Shown: one piece after another, positions 1-11,712 of the stretch
How the letters are laid out: every line of letters begins with the position of its first letter
How positions within the stretch are numbered: position 1 is the stretch's first letter
DNA from: Dryococelus australis
Taxonomy: Eukaryota; Arthropoda; Insecta; Phasmatodea; Phasmatidae
Direction of reading: 5' to 3'
Length of the DNA stretch: 64,000 bases
Assembly: GCA_029891345.1 (NCBI GenBank)
Contig: CM057002.1
Span: 22,802,795-22,866,794 of the forward strand
The notes under the pieces: generated by a model
What the model was told of the DNA's origin: nothing
What the model saw: only the letters and a program-made list of their open reading frames with translations
Databases searched by the model: none
Position numbers and translations under genes: made by a program

Positions 1-464
1 TTTCACGGAATGTGACTTATTCGCTCTGAGTTTGGTCGCGCCGATTCTAAGCATCTCTTGTTTGCGAACAGGAACCCCAAAGACATGGAACCTATACAAC
101 CATCCAGCGAGGAACGTTGTTCAGAGCTACAAAGTTTTGAAATGCGTTTATCGCAGAAATTCTTTTCGCAAAAAATAATGCGCCCCTACCAATATCAACG
201 CCATATTCAATTTCGATGCTCGCGAAACGAAGGATTCGTTTTCTTTTATTCTACACCGAACTGACCCTGTGGAATTTTTTCCCCCTTTATTTCGAGCGTG
301 CGAATTCACGGTTTAACAACTACCAACAAAATAACCATTCATCGCATTGTTCAGACTTGTAGGTTGCAGCCTTGAAACGATAAAAAGAGAGTTTTGTCGG
401 TTTTCGCTACGGCATCAATAGTAGTGAAATTTCTTCGACTGAAACTTCCGTGAATACGTGGATC
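1..464. other. Unannotated AT-rich DNA
   Basis: No gene, repeat end or RNA feature could be supported here. Open frames are short and have no recognisable motif. A CTCGCGAAACG string near 222 resembles the ends of the TTTCGCGAAA element family seen at 15.3 and 45.3 kb, but no partner end was found. Confidence 0.6.
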
Positions 465-840
465 TATACGCTGTTCACGGTAAAATGAGCACTTTTGAAA
501 CCCCTGCTTAGAATCTACTTGTATACACGTTGCGTGTTCTTCCGCCTTATGAAAAAATTTACATTGCAATGAGCCTCGCTTTATTTATGCATCGGTCATT
601 TTTACACTTCGATGAATGAAAAAATACAGACCGAGAGAGAAATAATTTAAGTTATCACAAATGGTTACCTAACAGTTTTTGTTGGAAGTTAATATAGGGA
701 ACTACTTTCCCCTCCATCTTTACCAACTTTACTGGACATACGTCGCTCATTGAGCTCGTTAAAATGTATGCAGCTAGGGGCAGAGACTTTTTTCTAAGGT
801 TGATTTCAAAAGTGCTCATTTTATCGCGAACAGTCTTTAT
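465..840 (+). mobile_element. Type A MITE, complete copy
   Basis: The left end reads TATACGCTGTTCACGG followed by TAAAATGAGCACTTTT. The right end is the inverted form, AAAGTGCTCATTTTATCGCG followed by AACAGTC. Between them are the hallmarks of type A: a 'ctacttgtatacacgt' head, 'cttcgatgaatg', 'taagttatcacaaatggtta' and 'taccaactttactgg'. There is no coding capacity, so it is a non-autonomous DNA transposon mobilised by a transposase encoded elsewhere (inference). About a dozen homologous copies in this window support the call. Confidence 0.85.
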
Positions 841-1717
841 TTGTTCGTATTCTATGTTGGTTTGTATCCTGGTCAAAACTAAGTAGATTTTTGCACCGTT
901 TAATTGCTTGATCATGATAGTTGTGCTATTTTTTTGCATTATGATATATTATGGTCTATGTTTAATAGTGTTTAATGTTTCATTGTGTACATTTTTATTT
1001 AAAATATACACAGGGGTCTTTCATGACAGCTGTAAACGCTACATCAGTAACCATTTGAATGCATGGGTTTTTTTTTATAGGTTCCTATATACAGGGTGTG
1101 TCTAAATTCCCAATTACACATTGTGAGGGTATGTAAACGTACCGTTTCCCCGCGACAAACAAAACACAACCGCATCACACGTTGACCTCTCCCACGTCTG
1201 CAGCATAATGTACGTTGTTTATCTTCTGCAGCTAAATGCGGACATCTGTCAGTATCGTTGACTGCTCCTAACCGTAACTAGTACTCCACCTTAACGGCCG
1301 ACTGGCGGACTACCCGGCCACAGGCCCAGAGGCACGCTGACAGCTGCAGCTGACAGCGTGTGATGTGTGGCGGCGTGGGGTCGAATGGGGCACATCGCAG
1401 GCTCCCACCCCCACCAACTGCAGGGCGCGATCGCTCCCAAGCCCTGGCGCCCGCACGCTGACTGATGGTGGTCCCCTCCTTCCCCCCTCGTACCACCCGC
1501 ACGAGTTTCTGCTTACCCTGCGGCGATAAGGGCGACACTGGCGCACGTGTCCGATTCCGCGTCGCCCCTACAGCCGAATGGACGTGTAGTGCGTAACGGT
1601 GACACTATGATCGAATTAGTTGTGTAGTGTAGTAAAAGGGCTTTTTAACGTCCCACGGTTTGATGCTTGGAAACTTTGCAGATGACGGCTTACAGACTAA
1701 CTTAAATTAACACCCAT
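841..1717. other. Unannotated; GC-rich block at 1140-1580
   Basis: An AT-rich stretch (841-1139) passes into a GC- and CpG-rich block (about 1140-1580). Overlapping reverse-strand open frames there look compositional, since two unrelated frames are open at once. No splice, TATA or motif evidence supports a gene. Confidence 0.5.
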
Positions 1718-1800
1718 GCCTTACGCGGGATTCGAACCCAGAGCCTCCTGCACCTGAAATCGGTGGCGCGCCAACAGACTGCGCCCCGAGAGGTCGGCTC
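1718..1800 (-). repeat. tRNA-like fragment (SINE head or tRNA pseudogene)
   Basis: Read on the minus strand, it carries a good RNA polymerase III B box, GGGTTCGAATCCC, about 40 nt after an A-box/D-arm-like stretch (GCGCAGTCTGTTGGCGC). The outermost bases GCCT and AGGC can pair, but the rest of the acceptor stem pairs poorly and the anticodon loop lacks the usual form. This fits a tRNA-derived SINE head or a decayed tRNA better than a working tRNA. Its sequence differs from the GGGGCCGCGGTGG SINE family found elsewhere in the window. Confidence 0.45.
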
Positions 1801-2949
1801 GAATTGATTAATAATTATCGGAAAACAAACGCGGGAAAATATCACGAATTCATCGGAGGGCAAGCTTGTGCGATGCCCGGAAGGCTGGAGTCGGTTATAA
1901 GTAACACTGAAGGAATAAAAGACGAGATCGTGTGCTACTTGGTGTTAAGGTAAAATTGGCTATCCAATGGGACAAGAGCCATTGTGCAGACAGCCGTGGC
2001 TTGGATATGCATTGGGCTATGTGAAGCCTGCCCTGCAGATAACACACACACATATATACACACACACATTTATATCTTAATAGATTTGACAGAGTACCAG
2101 TGAGTACAGTTTTTAAGCAAGTTTAACTAATTTATTGAAACGTAAGTCTATTATACTGTGAACTGTTACCTATGCGATAGGGAATTCCTGGAAACAACAA
2201 ATTCTTGTTATTTACTGGAATTGCAAGGGGCTTTTTTTTCCGAGGCACATGAGACCCCCTTATTGAAAACCGAGTTGGTGATCTGAGTATGTGAAATACT
2301 AATACTTGTGAATATCCTGATACATATGTTGGCTATCGGTTGGTTGAATCAGTGAGATCCACTGGGGATCAATACTCCCAATTTTCAGTCAACTCGTCTC
2401 GCAACAGTACACTACCGTGCAAAGCAGCGATTTATTTTCAATAATTTCCACACATTTGAAGATTTCGCTAACAACTTATTACGTAGTTAAGCAAAAAAAA
2501 AAAAAACAAGAGCCAACCCAATGTGACCCAATCTGAAATAAACAACGGTAAAGATTTTTCTACGTTACGATTATTCTATCCAGTTTCCTATAGTAAAATC
2601 TAGTGACCTAGATCTTTGAATAAAATTCTTAGCATTAACAGTATGAACGTGGGTATTTTAGGTTAAAATTCTCCTGAAAAAATTAAAAAAGCTGACGTCC
2701 TTGCGTGTGAAGTGAAAAACCATCGTTTACTAGTCCATAAAATACAGAACTCAAATTTCAATTTATGGTTTGAACTTTTTTTTTCTTCCTTTGTTTTGTT
2801 AAGCTGCTATATATACATTTGAGGACATGCAAGGTTTAAACTAACGTACACTACCTTTGGCAATTGCATCACTTCATTAGACACGTCCTATCAGTATCCA
2901 AGGACGGAATATCTTGCTTGACGTAAAAATGGCTATAAGCTGTTTTTTT
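1801..2949. other. Unannotated AT-rich DNA with a short CA/TA microsatellite
   Basis: A short imperfect (CA)n/(TA)n tract lies near 2040-2070 and an A-run near 2493-2506. No gene or dispersed repeat was recognised. Confidence 0.6.
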
Positions 2950-3113
2950 ATACATGAACCAATTTCTAAATAAATATTGTCATGCAAGTAACGAACACAG
3001 CGTGTATATTCCACCACATCCAGAAGTTAAGCTCAAAGGTACAATTAAATAGATTTATTGACTATTATTTCCAAGAGAGAGCTTTCAAAAGTGCTGACAT
3101 TACCGTGAATAGC
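2950..3113 (+). mobile_element. Type B MITE, 5'-truncated
   Basis: The right end (CAAAAGTGCTGACATTACCG, then TGAATAGCATATA) and the interior (AAATAAATATTGTCATG, GTGTATATTCCACCAC) match type B copies such as the one at 41229. The left TIR is missing: sequence before about 2950 does not match. Confidence 0.7.
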
Positions 3114-4620
3114 ATATATGCACTAGGAACAGCAGATAACAGAACAAACAAATAACCCAGACTAAATTTTAGAAAGGAATGCAGTGTTTTCCCAGCTGTC
3201 TCTAAAAACAAAGTTAATGTCCGTTAGTAGACAAAAACCTGGAAAAGCAAAGTAATAAACCCTATTCTCTTGTCCTTGTCCATCACATGAAAGGACACCT
3301 GCTATGAGCATGCCTTCTTACCATAGAAAGATTTTAAGTTAAGTGGCAGTAGGCTAATGGAACATCCCATTCCCTGGGAAAAGGGTACTTATTTGAGACA
3401 AGAGAGTGTGGCGACATGAGATAATCCGAAGATCATGGATAGCCCATTACATGCACATTCCCAAACAATTACAACAAGAAGGACTTGAAAACTGCATTCT
3501 AATAGCTATAAGTCCCTTGCTACACCTGCCTGTCTACTGAGAAAAAGAATTTCAACTACACCTGGGAAACCAAAATGTCCAAGAAAGATCACTGTTTATA
3601 TAAAAACAATTATGTATTTACTTATTGTGAGCCATTTATGACATTCTTTCATTTCGATTAATTCTGTCGAGAAAATACAATCATTAATTTCATTTCAAAT
3701 TGTTCGTATTCTTAGATGAAAGGGTAGTCCGAAATGACATCCCGCTGAAGAAAAAAAAAACCAACTCGAGTATTTTCAGCGGGAAATTAGACCGCGCTAA
3801 AAGCTCGCGCACATCTCAACAACATCCCTTACGACCTTACACGAAAACCGAGGATCTCGTATTAAAAAACTATGTTTATAGTTCTCCAACAACTGCAAAA
3901 CAAAGTTTGAAAATGTTTGCCTGCAGCAGTGAAACAACGTCGACAAGAGGTGAACATTTCATTTCCAGATGCCGCTATTCAACATCCGTGTTTGTGGATT
4001 TAATTCCGAGATATTCCGACAGTATGTTCTCCGCGTGCCATTACCCTGCGCCGGTGCAACCTTTCAGGTATCTTTTCGCCGGCCAACAGAAAGGAAATTT
4101 CTGCTTGAAATGGGATGTATGAATTATTCACGAGGCCGATCTTAGCGCGAAAATGATCGCCTGGGAAGCACCTGCTCCCGAGGTAACTTGCGTCTGAAAC
4201 AATCGCCTGGCGGAGACAAGGACATTGCTCCAGCGTAAGTAAATACTTTCATCGGATAACACGTCGACAGAGCAGGCCATGTGGGTGGGGCATGATTCGC
4301 TCGAGATATTTATTGCCAAATGCAATAAATGTTATAAGTTTGCGCTATCAGGCAATTATAAAGAATATTATTTATTGTATTACTGACACTAGCCTCTTAA
4401 ACAAGCCTCTGCGCAGAACTGCATATAATTTCTCACTGTCATGCTCCTGTTAAAGATGGCAGCAATACATAAAAAGTTCCACGTGCCAACGTCGTATTTA
4501 AAGTGTAATATTATTTGAATATTCATAAACTAAGACAATTTAGTTTGGTTTATGTTTGGTTTATTTACGTGTGTACGAACTGACATACATTAATAACATA
4601 CATGCATTTATAACAATTCT
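3114..4620. other. Unannotated unique-looking DNA
   Basis: About 1.5 kb with no supported feature. One 140-codon open frame (3700-4122) begins inside AT-rich DNA with a lysine run from poly-A. It shows no domain motif and is taken as chance. Confidence 0.55.
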
Positions 4621-4757
4621 AACAGTTTTACTTGATCGACGCATAAATAAAGCATTCCAATCCGCAGCAGCGTTAGTTTACGTAAGGCGGAAGGATAAGA
4701 AATCGCCAGCAAAGTAGACCCCAAGCGGCACTTTCAAACGTGTATTGCGAACAGTCT
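4621..4757 (-). mobile_element. Type A MITE, diverged fragment
   Basis: Minus-oriented remnant. It has 'ttttacttgatcgacgcat', 'aataaag', 'gtttacgtaaggcggaag' and a terminal 'cactttcaaacgtgtattgc' followed by GAACAGTC. These match, in order, the head half of type A in reverse orientation, as in the copy at 28731. Confidence 0.6.
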
Positions 4758-5359
4758 TAAACTCAAACAAATCTCTTGAAACTAACCTTCGTTCGCACCC
4801 GCTCCATAGACTATTTCTACATCCTTACTGTAATCTTTACGAGTCTACAGGTCAAAAAATAAGTTACAAGGTAAACTATTCCACTACACCAATTAAATTG
4901 TTTAAAAATAACGTCTTTATTAATTGCGTAGTTAAGGAGGTGTCGAATTTTCTCACATTACACCACGGAATTTAAACATAAAGTAAGTGCTGATTTAGTA
5001 AGCGTTACACATGATATAAAAACAATAAGCTGATGCACAATAACAAATTTATGTACCTAACCAGAGAGCTATAAAGGCAAAATTATTAAATTTACGAATA
5101 ATTAATAGTGAGCCTTCTACAAGTGTTATTTTTTAATCCCCATAATCGTACGTTACGGTCAAAAAAACTTTACTACGAGCGCACAACGCCATGTAGAAAA
5201 CGCCTGCATGCACAAGGAAATTACAACTTCGTTATTAAAAAAAAAAAAAAAGGAAGGGAAAAGAGGGAGGGTTCCAGCCCACTGACACGGAGAAAAATTC
5301 TCGCCCCTAATGTAATCAAGTTACGGCACAGAATAGGGAAGTACACAGGGACAAAACGG
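4758..5359. other. Unannotated AT-rich DNA
   Basis: Nothing recognised. A poly-A run lies at about 5238-5250. Confidence 0.6.
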
Positions 5360-5645
5360 CATGGCAGATCCTTTGAAGCGGACGTATCCGTTCTCGGAGT
5401 GGCTGCGCGAGGCTCCGAGAACGGGCCCTTGCCCCTCCCTGATTGGCTGCTGTACGCTAAGAAATTTTTTCCCTACCGGCTGGGCTGGCGCCGATTGGCG
5501 TACGGCGTTCCCGACATTCTGCTGGACAGCGACGCCATTTCGCTGGCGTCGTGCGTCCGGAGTTCGCCGTGTAAGCGGCTAATAGCGAGGCAAAGAATAA
5601 GTCGAATAACAGAAGCGAAATGGCGACGCACACTCGGGTCGTAGC
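5360..5645. other. CpG-rich island with two ATTGG boxes and a 12-bp hairpin
   Basis: This segment is much richer in GC and CpG than its AT-rich flanks. It contains GATTGGCTGC near 5440 and CGATTGGCG near 5493 (inverted CCAAT boxes). A perfect 12-bp inverted repeat, CCGTTCTCGGAG/CTCCGAGAACGG, lies at 5388-5399 and 5413-5424. A promoter or non-coding first exon is possible, but no TATA, initiator or adjoining coding exon was found. Frames 5108-5644 and 5361-5582 are open only because of composition. Confidence 0.35.
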
Positions 5646-5705
5646 AGGATCCCTACCAAGCGCTTTAGCGCTACCGACTCACGTCACTATTAACTCAAAA
5701 CGGAT

Positions 5706-6137
5706 ATAGTTTGTTCGTTACAACTTCACGCTTTTTCAAACAAACCTTTAAAAAAAATCACACCGTGTATGACGTGATCATTGTTTCCTAAACATGTCAC
5801 ATATCAAAATTGATTAATATTTCCGCTAACATACAGGCATATTTATTTTTGGTTATATGGCGTATTTTCATGTATTTTACCCACTTTTATAATATTTAAT
5901 TGATAATTAATATGAATACAAGACAGGAATAAATTATAAGTATTAGTAATGTCTAGTAAGACATAGTTTCCATGTAAAATTAAATTAAACTTAAGTGCGC
6001 ACAAATGCAGTACGTTGTCCTTTTGGTGTAGTTTTCTACACTTCGTTAAGCTGTGTTCGCACGAGACCGTAGAATGTGCTGGAAGCATAACTTCAGCAGG
6101 GCTTCAGAAAAAGTTGCGAGTAACTGTGATCGTACCA
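5706..6137 (-). mobile_element. Type C MITE, near full length, reverse
   Basis: Starts TATAGTTTGTTCGTTACAAC, followed by 'ttcacgctttttcaaacaaa'. It ends 'agcagggcttcagaaaaagt' followed by TGCGAGTAACTGTGATCG. Internal matches to other C copies include 'gtttcctaaacatg', 'gtaatgtctagtaagacata' and 'tggtgtagttttct'. It is non-coding; the 81-codon frame inside it is spurious. Confidence 0.75.
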
Positions 6138-6339
6138 TACGTGTGTTTTATACGCGTCGCTAGGGAATAGTAATTCTGAACGCAAGATAAACGTCAGTGG
6201 CGCATAAGCATCAGTGACGCATGTCCGCCGTGCGGCTGGGGCAGGCTCCGAGCATACGAATGGAGGTCCAGACCGTCGTCCGGGAACAAATTGCCGCATG
6301 GCTGGCGAAAAAAAATTCCCGTTCTCGCACAACTGTATA

Positions 6340-6561
6340 GGCTATTCGCGGTAAAATGAGCACTATAAATTTTTTCTTTCGTCCAATTTTCCATCTTCCT
6401 GCTGCTTTTTTAATATAAGCATTGCAATGTGACCAACAAGCACAGTGTGTACATTTCACCACCATCAAACTTTAATGCCTGAGGCCGCAATAAGATACAA
6501 TTATTAACGGTCAATGCCTGTTGGGAGGGGCTTTTAAGTGCTCACTTTATCGTGAACAGCC
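6340..6561 (+). mobile_element. Type B MITE, complete, flanked by TATA
   Basis: Begins GGCTATTCGCGGTAAAATGA and ends TCACTTTATCGTGAACAGCC. TATA lies directly outside both ends (6336-6339 and 6562-6565), consistent with a TA or TATA target-site duplication. The interior has the B signature 'ttcctgctgctttttt', 'attgcaatgtgaccaa', 'tttcaccaccatcaaa' and 'aactttaatgcctgaggc'. This is one of the cleanest copies for defining family ends. Confidence 0.88.
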
Positions 6562-6565
6562 TATA

Positions 6566-7193
6566 AAGAAGTGTACTGTCCATGTAGTTTACTGGAGTTG
6601 TTCTGTGCTAATGTACGTCACTGAATGTCCAAACCATATTGGAAAGTGCATTATATAGGGAAATATTCTAGATAAAAGAGTATTTATTTAAAATATAGAT
6701 ACTACAATTACGTTCTGGGAATCAATTATCGATTTTTTTTTGGATCACTATAAAACTCCAGGCGTAAATATAATTGTACTCCCCCCTCTTTTCTTTCATT
6801 AATTTTCCTTTTATCACACCAGCTACTCAAATTTAAACAGAAAAAGGGAAATTTGCCGTGACGTGGCAACACTGCAGAGGGGCTCCCTTGCACGGGCGAT
6901 GGAGTGTGCTCGTCCAAGAGCGGGCCGGAAGTGAGTGACCTCGCTCGACTCCACTCACGCCAACAACGCTCTCGTGCGCTTCCGGTTTCCGCAGGTGTGA
7001 TGAAGGGGAGTGGGAGGGGGGGCTCTATCTGTCTACCGACACTCGCAGGCGAGTCCACTCAAACACTGCCTCGTATCCAAAGTACAGCGAATGAGACCTG
7101 GGAGTCGAGCACTGTAAACGCGACATATGACGTAAAAAGTTCTAGTTGAGCCGATATAACATGCTTGTCAAGTGGCCAAATATACGCCATTCG
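6566..7193. other. Unannotated; GC-rich patch at about 6870-7060
   Basis: AT-rich DNA surrounds a GC-richer patch containing overlapping open frames on both strands. No motif distinguishes them from chance. Confidence 0.5.
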
Positions 7194-7475
7194 ACGGTTA
7201 CTTGGCACTTTTCTGAAGCCCTGATAAAGTTCTACTTCCAGCATATTCCTCCGCCTCGTGCAGACTAAGATTAACCGAGTCTAGAAAATGTCGCCAATGG
7301 GACTATGCACAGCGTTCGTACGAAATAAGTGTAGTGATATTTTGCATGACTAGTATTTCTTATTTGGCGTCACCTACGTGTACATTTTCTCACTGTTTTA
7401 TTCACGTTAATCATAAATTAAATATTACAATTTTTAGAGAGGACAAATGTAAAAATTAAATTAAACCAAAATTAA
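7194..7475 (+). mobile_element. Type C MITE, 3'-truncated
   Basis: Starts CGCCATTCGACGGTTACTTG, then 'gcacttttctgaagccctga' and 'cttccagcatattcctccgc'. This is followed by 'cactgttttattcacgttaa' and 'ataaattaaatattac' as in other C copies. The right terminus was not found. Confidence 0.7.
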
Positions 7476-8040
7476 GACACTTTTACGTTAGACAGATCCC
7501 GAGTTGAATCAATGTTTGTCATGTGCTCATAGGACGAAATTATTAAGTCTACTTCTCCACCAATCTAATGGTGCAACCTACTCTCTCTAAACATAATATA
7601 CACCTAATATTGTGTATCTCAGTACCAAAATAACATTTGGGACTCTCGCCTATTCGCTAATTTCACAGTTATCCACCTCAAAAACCGTACAAAATTACGC
7701 AGACGCCACGAGAACTTTCGTATCGCTTTTTCCATGGAAGCTGGTTAGGATCAGATCAGCAGCTCACTAGAATGGGTCTACTTTGCTTTAGTTAGTTTAC
7801 CAGTTGTTTTTATCTACTAGCAAAAGTTATGACACGCACGTTCATGTTAATATTGTCCGTTATAAAATTCGCAAAATGTTTTCTTGTAGCACTAGTTCAT
7901 TCTTTCTTTCTTACTTACTAAACATAAAATTAAATTTCGTTCTCCATATACATCAGTTTGTGATACATTTGGATTTTCTATTCTTAGTTACTTCGTGGCC
8001 AAGTAACAACTTTTGATTTGTTACTTTTTAAAAACTATTA
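7476..8040. other. Unannotated AT-rich DNA
   Basis: No feature was resolved. Part of it may be the 3' UTR of the LINE-like tail that follows, but no independent copy of this part was seen. Confidence 0.5.
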
Positions 8041-8163
8041 TTTATTTTCTTCTAAACTGCAATAAGGAAGTGTAAATTGTAAAAATTGCTCCTTGTAAGA
8101 GAAGGCAGATATGTCTTAACTGCGCCAAATAAAGACGATTTATTATTATTATTATTATTATGA
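8041..8163 (+). mobile_element. LINE-like 3' tail with (TTA)n end
   Basis: Contains TTGTAAGAGAAGGCAGATAT, then CTTAACTGCGCCAAATAAAG, ending in a run of TTA triplets (about 8141-8162). The module 'GTAAGAGAAGG ... TTAACT ... AAATAA' recurs at 12.0, 24.2, 34.7 (minus) and 38.0 kb, each followed by a simple A/T-rich tail. This suggests 5'-truncated non-LTR retrotransposon 3' ends. No reverse-transcriptase coding sequence is present. Confidence 0.5.
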
Positions 8164-9566
8164 TTAATCGGAAACTCTACATTGTGGCGACTGTTCATTT
8201 CGGATCACTGTTGCAAAACTGCACAGACGTGAACACAAGATAAAAGACGACCACGCCCACGCCCACGGAGGACTCGCCAGAAGGCCAAATATTTCACTCG
8301 TGACTGGCAGCTATAGGCTATGCACAGTAGAGTTGAGTCATTTTTAAGCCACTGCTAGCGGACATGCCATCCAAAGCCAAAAAAATCATATTTAATTGTG
8401 TCCACAGATGTTAACTATTGAGAACTATCGCATGGACAATTCAATGTTGACAAGTGGCGAAATGGTACAAATAAGCTGAAAGTAACTTTTTAAGCACGCC
8501 AGTAGTGTATCAATGGGGATACGGGGACGGTGTATTTTAAGCGGTGGCGTAAAGCTCGTGAGACTCGCTTCTTCGCCTCGACTCGGGATTGCCAAGCTAC
8601 TCGTCTGTCAACAAACCAAGCATATCAGAAGGCTTGCATGGATATTACTTCTCTTCCTCCTTCCATATATGATATAATACAAGTACGTGGAAATTACGTT
8701 CAGACAGTAAAGCAAGACAATTAGCCTTCCCATCCGCAGCACTGAGGAAGACGAAGAAACGAACACGTATATATACGATACTACATTTGTGTGGAAACCA
8801 CTTTGCTCTTGGAGACAAAACAAACACATTTATTGTTTTACGAATTTACTGGACAGTATCGGAATCAAATCATATATATATAAAGAAATGCAATTAGTCA
8901 ACATTTCAATTGCTAAAAACAAAACTGTTATTTTTAATAACTTATCAAAGGAACACGGTGGATTGTAAAACATGTCAACTACGTCGCGACACATTAATTG
9001 GCACACAGCGGACGCGCCACTTCATTGGCCGACGGCCAGCTAATGATAAACGTCGCAAGGCACAGTGAGTATACCCGGTGTAGCTAGGACCAATAGGGCG
9101 ATGGTGTGTGTGTTTGAAAATACACTCGCCGATCACAATTGATACTGCTGCAGTGGAAAACATAAGCAGCTCACTACAGTCTTGTCCTCAGCGCCAGTAA
9201 ATTAATGCGGTCCTTAAAGGATCAAAACACATCGTCCCCGTAACTCTATACGCTATTCACGGCGTTGGAACAGCTCAGCTCATGACGACGCAGTTGCCGC
9301 GGGCAGTCGGGGGAAAAAAAAAAAACTTGGCTCGACCGAGATATACCTCTGCGAGGCTAGGGCGAGCCGCCGATGACAAGAGGGGAAAAAAGCGCGAGTT
9401 TATCCAAAACACGGGCTGGGGACGAGAATAACACAGCGAGGAGAGAAAAACAATTGGTATTTTCCGTCGCAGTACCACATGTCCCTTCTTCCCGCCAAGC
9501 ACTTGGCGGCTGAACAAACACGCTCTGCCTGTTGACCGCGTGCTACAGTCCAACAACACCGCTCAG
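8164..9566. other. Unannotated, with a lone MITE-like end at about 9246
   Basis: The string CTATACGCTATTCACGGCG (about 9246-9264) matches the outer TIR of the A/B/C superfamily, but no homologous interior or partner follows. The rest is unremarkable. Confidence 0.5.
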
Positions 9567-9860
9567 TTTGTACGGTCCATTGATGGTTGCTTCCAACTTT
9601 TCTGAAGCCCCTCAGCCTCGCGCAAAAAAAAAGCTTAGCCACGTCTAGAAAATTACAACAAAGGGGACAGCACAGTGCAAGACACGCGCACCCAATGTGT
9701 TAATATTTTGCGAGACAACTATTTCTTACTGGTTCTTACCAACGAACATTTTTTTCTCTGCGTTTAACTTAAATATTAATTTCGTGCGAAGTTAAGCTTT
9801 CAATGCCTACTCTTACAATTAACCAGGTGAAACATAATGTACACATACGTATACAACAAG
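9567..9860 (+). mobile_element. Type C MITE, 3'-truncated
   Basis: Begins GGTCCATTGATGGTTGCTTC, then CAACTTTTCTGAAGCCCC, 'cacgtctagaaaattacaac' and 'taatattttgcgagacaact'. The order matches the first two-thirds of C. The right end is missing or unrecognisable. Confidence 0.65.
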
Positions 9861-9920
9861 AAAAAATATTTACATCCGTTACCTACAGCCATTACTGTTA
9901 AGAGGTCACAGATTATTAAA

Positions 9921-10339
9921 GACTGTTCACGATAAAGTGAGCACTTTTAAAATCAACCGTAGAAAAAAAAGTCACTGCCAATACATGCATATATTTAAAA
10001 GGGCGTAACGAGTGACGTGTCCAGTAAAGTTGGCAACGATGGAGGGGAAAGTAGTTCCATATGTTACTATCGAACAAAATGTTTTAGGTAACCATTTGTA
10101 ATAACTTAAATTATTCCTCTCACTTTCCGTTTTTTTTTTGTACATCTAAGAGTAAAAATGAGAAATTTTTAAATTTGTTCTTTTCCAATAATTTCACCGT
10201 TTCACTTGACCGACCGCGTGAATAAAGTTACGAAGCCCATGGCAATGTTAATTTTGCATAAGGCTGAAGAACACTCAACGTGCATACAAGTAGATGTTAA
10301 GCAGGGCTTTCAAAAGTGCTCAGTTTACCGCGAACAGCC
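9921..10339 (-). mobile_element. Type A MITE, complete, reverse
   Basis: Starts GACTGTTCACGATAAAGTGA, then GCACTTTTAAAATCAACC. It ends 'agcagggctttcaaaagtgc', then TCAGTTTACCGCGAACAGCC. Internal matches include 'ggtaaccatttgtaataact', 'cacttgaccgaccgcgtgaa' and 'gcatacaagtagatgttaag'. Confidence 0.85.
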
Positions 10340-10889
10340 TTATATAAAAGGTCCATTTGGGAAAATGTAAAAAAGTATGGGTGTAGCAGCTAGCTGCATA
10401 TACGCGACAGTGTGGTGTACATAGAGCGGTGGCTGCGTGCGACGAAGCCACAGCTGCGTGCACTAGATGCGCGCAGCTGTGCAGGGGGTTTATACAGGGC
10501 TTTGACATGGGAGGTGGGAGTGTAACAGGTGACTGTCGTCGACCGCAACACAGCAGCCCCGTGCGCGCGGTATACCAACCACCTCCCCCTTCCCCCCACC
10601 CCCCCCCCCCCAAAAAAATAAAAACGCTGCACGCAAATCCCGCAGCCCGCTAATCACCGTGGTGGCGCGCGCGCGTGTGCGAGCACACGCACTCTCATTA
10701 CGCAGAAACACACTTCTTGCCCCCCCCTCCCCCTCTCTGGCAGACTTTTAGGCCCATAGATCGGGGCAGGTGTCGCCGCCGTTCGAATGCGGCCCTTGTG
10801 AACGTCGAGGTCGGCGAGGACGCAGAATAGCTGAGCTTACAGATACGGAACGGCCGCGCGTAAGGCGGCTCCACTCAACGAGTGCTATA
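10340..10889. other. GC-rich, purine/pyrimidine-skewed block
   Basis: Contains a C13 run (10599-10611), alternating GCGCGCGCGTGTGCG with potential for Z-DNA, and overlapping open frames on both strands that reflect composition. No gene is supported. Confidence 0.5.
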
Positions 10890-11309
10890 GGCGGTTCACG
10901 GTAAAATGAGCACTTTCGGAAGCCCTGCTTAAGGTCTACTTGTATGCTGGTTATATATTCTTCCGCCTTGTGTAAACCTAAAGTTGCTAAGGGTTTCATC
11001 CATTTATTCATGCGTCAGGCGAAACTGTGAAATTCTTAGAAAAGTATAATATTTTACGAATTTGGTAATTTCCACACTTCGGTGCATTAAAAACAACAGA
11101 CAACGTAAAGAAATAATTTAAGTCATCACAAATGGACACCTAACACTTTTTATTCGACGTTAAGATACGGAACTACTTCCCATCCATCGTTACCAACTTT
11201 ACTGAGCACGTGTTACTCGGTGCGCCCGTTAATATATATATATATAGGCGGGAGCAGTGACTTTTATCTAGGGGTTATTTCAGAAGTGCTCACTTTATCG
11301 TGAACAACA
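10890..11309 (+). mobile_element. Type A MITE, complete
   Basis: Begins GGCGGTTCACGGTAAAATGA directly after TATA and ends TGCTCACTTTATCGTGAACA. The interior has 'ctacttgtatgctggttata', 'ttattcatgcgtcagg' and 'acactttttattcgacgtta'. A short (TA)n expansion replaces the usual 'aaatatatgcagg' segment near 11234-11248. Confidence 0.85.
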
Positions 11310-11467
11310 TTTAGCAACACGTACCGTATTCTCCAATCAGCGTCAGGACATATTTCTCACGACACTCGATAACCAACCAGGCGCCAGATCCGTTTCCACT
11401 TTCCTCTCTCAGCCAACGAAAGAACCGCAAGCATTCTCGAGATGCTCCCACACAACTTTGCACCAAG

Positions 11468-11507
11468 CATGCTGCCCTCCCTCTAATGGCCGAGGGAGGG
11501 CAGCATG
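11468..11507. repeat. Perfect 16-bp inverted repeat, 8-nt loop
   Basis: CATGCTGCCCTCCCTC (11468-11483) is followed after 8 nt by its exact reverse complement (11492-11507). The flanking bases also partly match, so the stem may extend slightly. It is not part of any element recognised here. Confidence 0.75.
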
Positions 11508-11691
11508 GTTTTCCGCATCTGACCCGAGTCACTTACGATTCGTGATTCGTGCGCGAACAGTCAAAACGGGAGCCATGGCATGTTTCAGTGAATCGAAGGA
11601 GCGGAACGACACTATTGCGCTTCGGACTGTATCTCGTCTCGAAATCTTCTCGCGAAACATCACTCGCTGCCTGTAGCTATGGTTGAACCCA

Positions 11692-11712
11692 GGGGGGGGG
11701 GGGGGGGGGGGG
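11692..11712. repeat. G21 homopolymer
   Basis: Twenty-one consecutive G residues. The run can form G-quadruplex structures and is likely length-variable between individuals or assemblies. A C19 run follows 171 bp downstream. Confidence 0.9.

Noticed and set aside
1718-1800. Functional tRNA gene on the minus strand
   Set aside because: The B box is good, but the acceptor stem and anticodon loop are poor. Kept only as a tRNA-like fragment.
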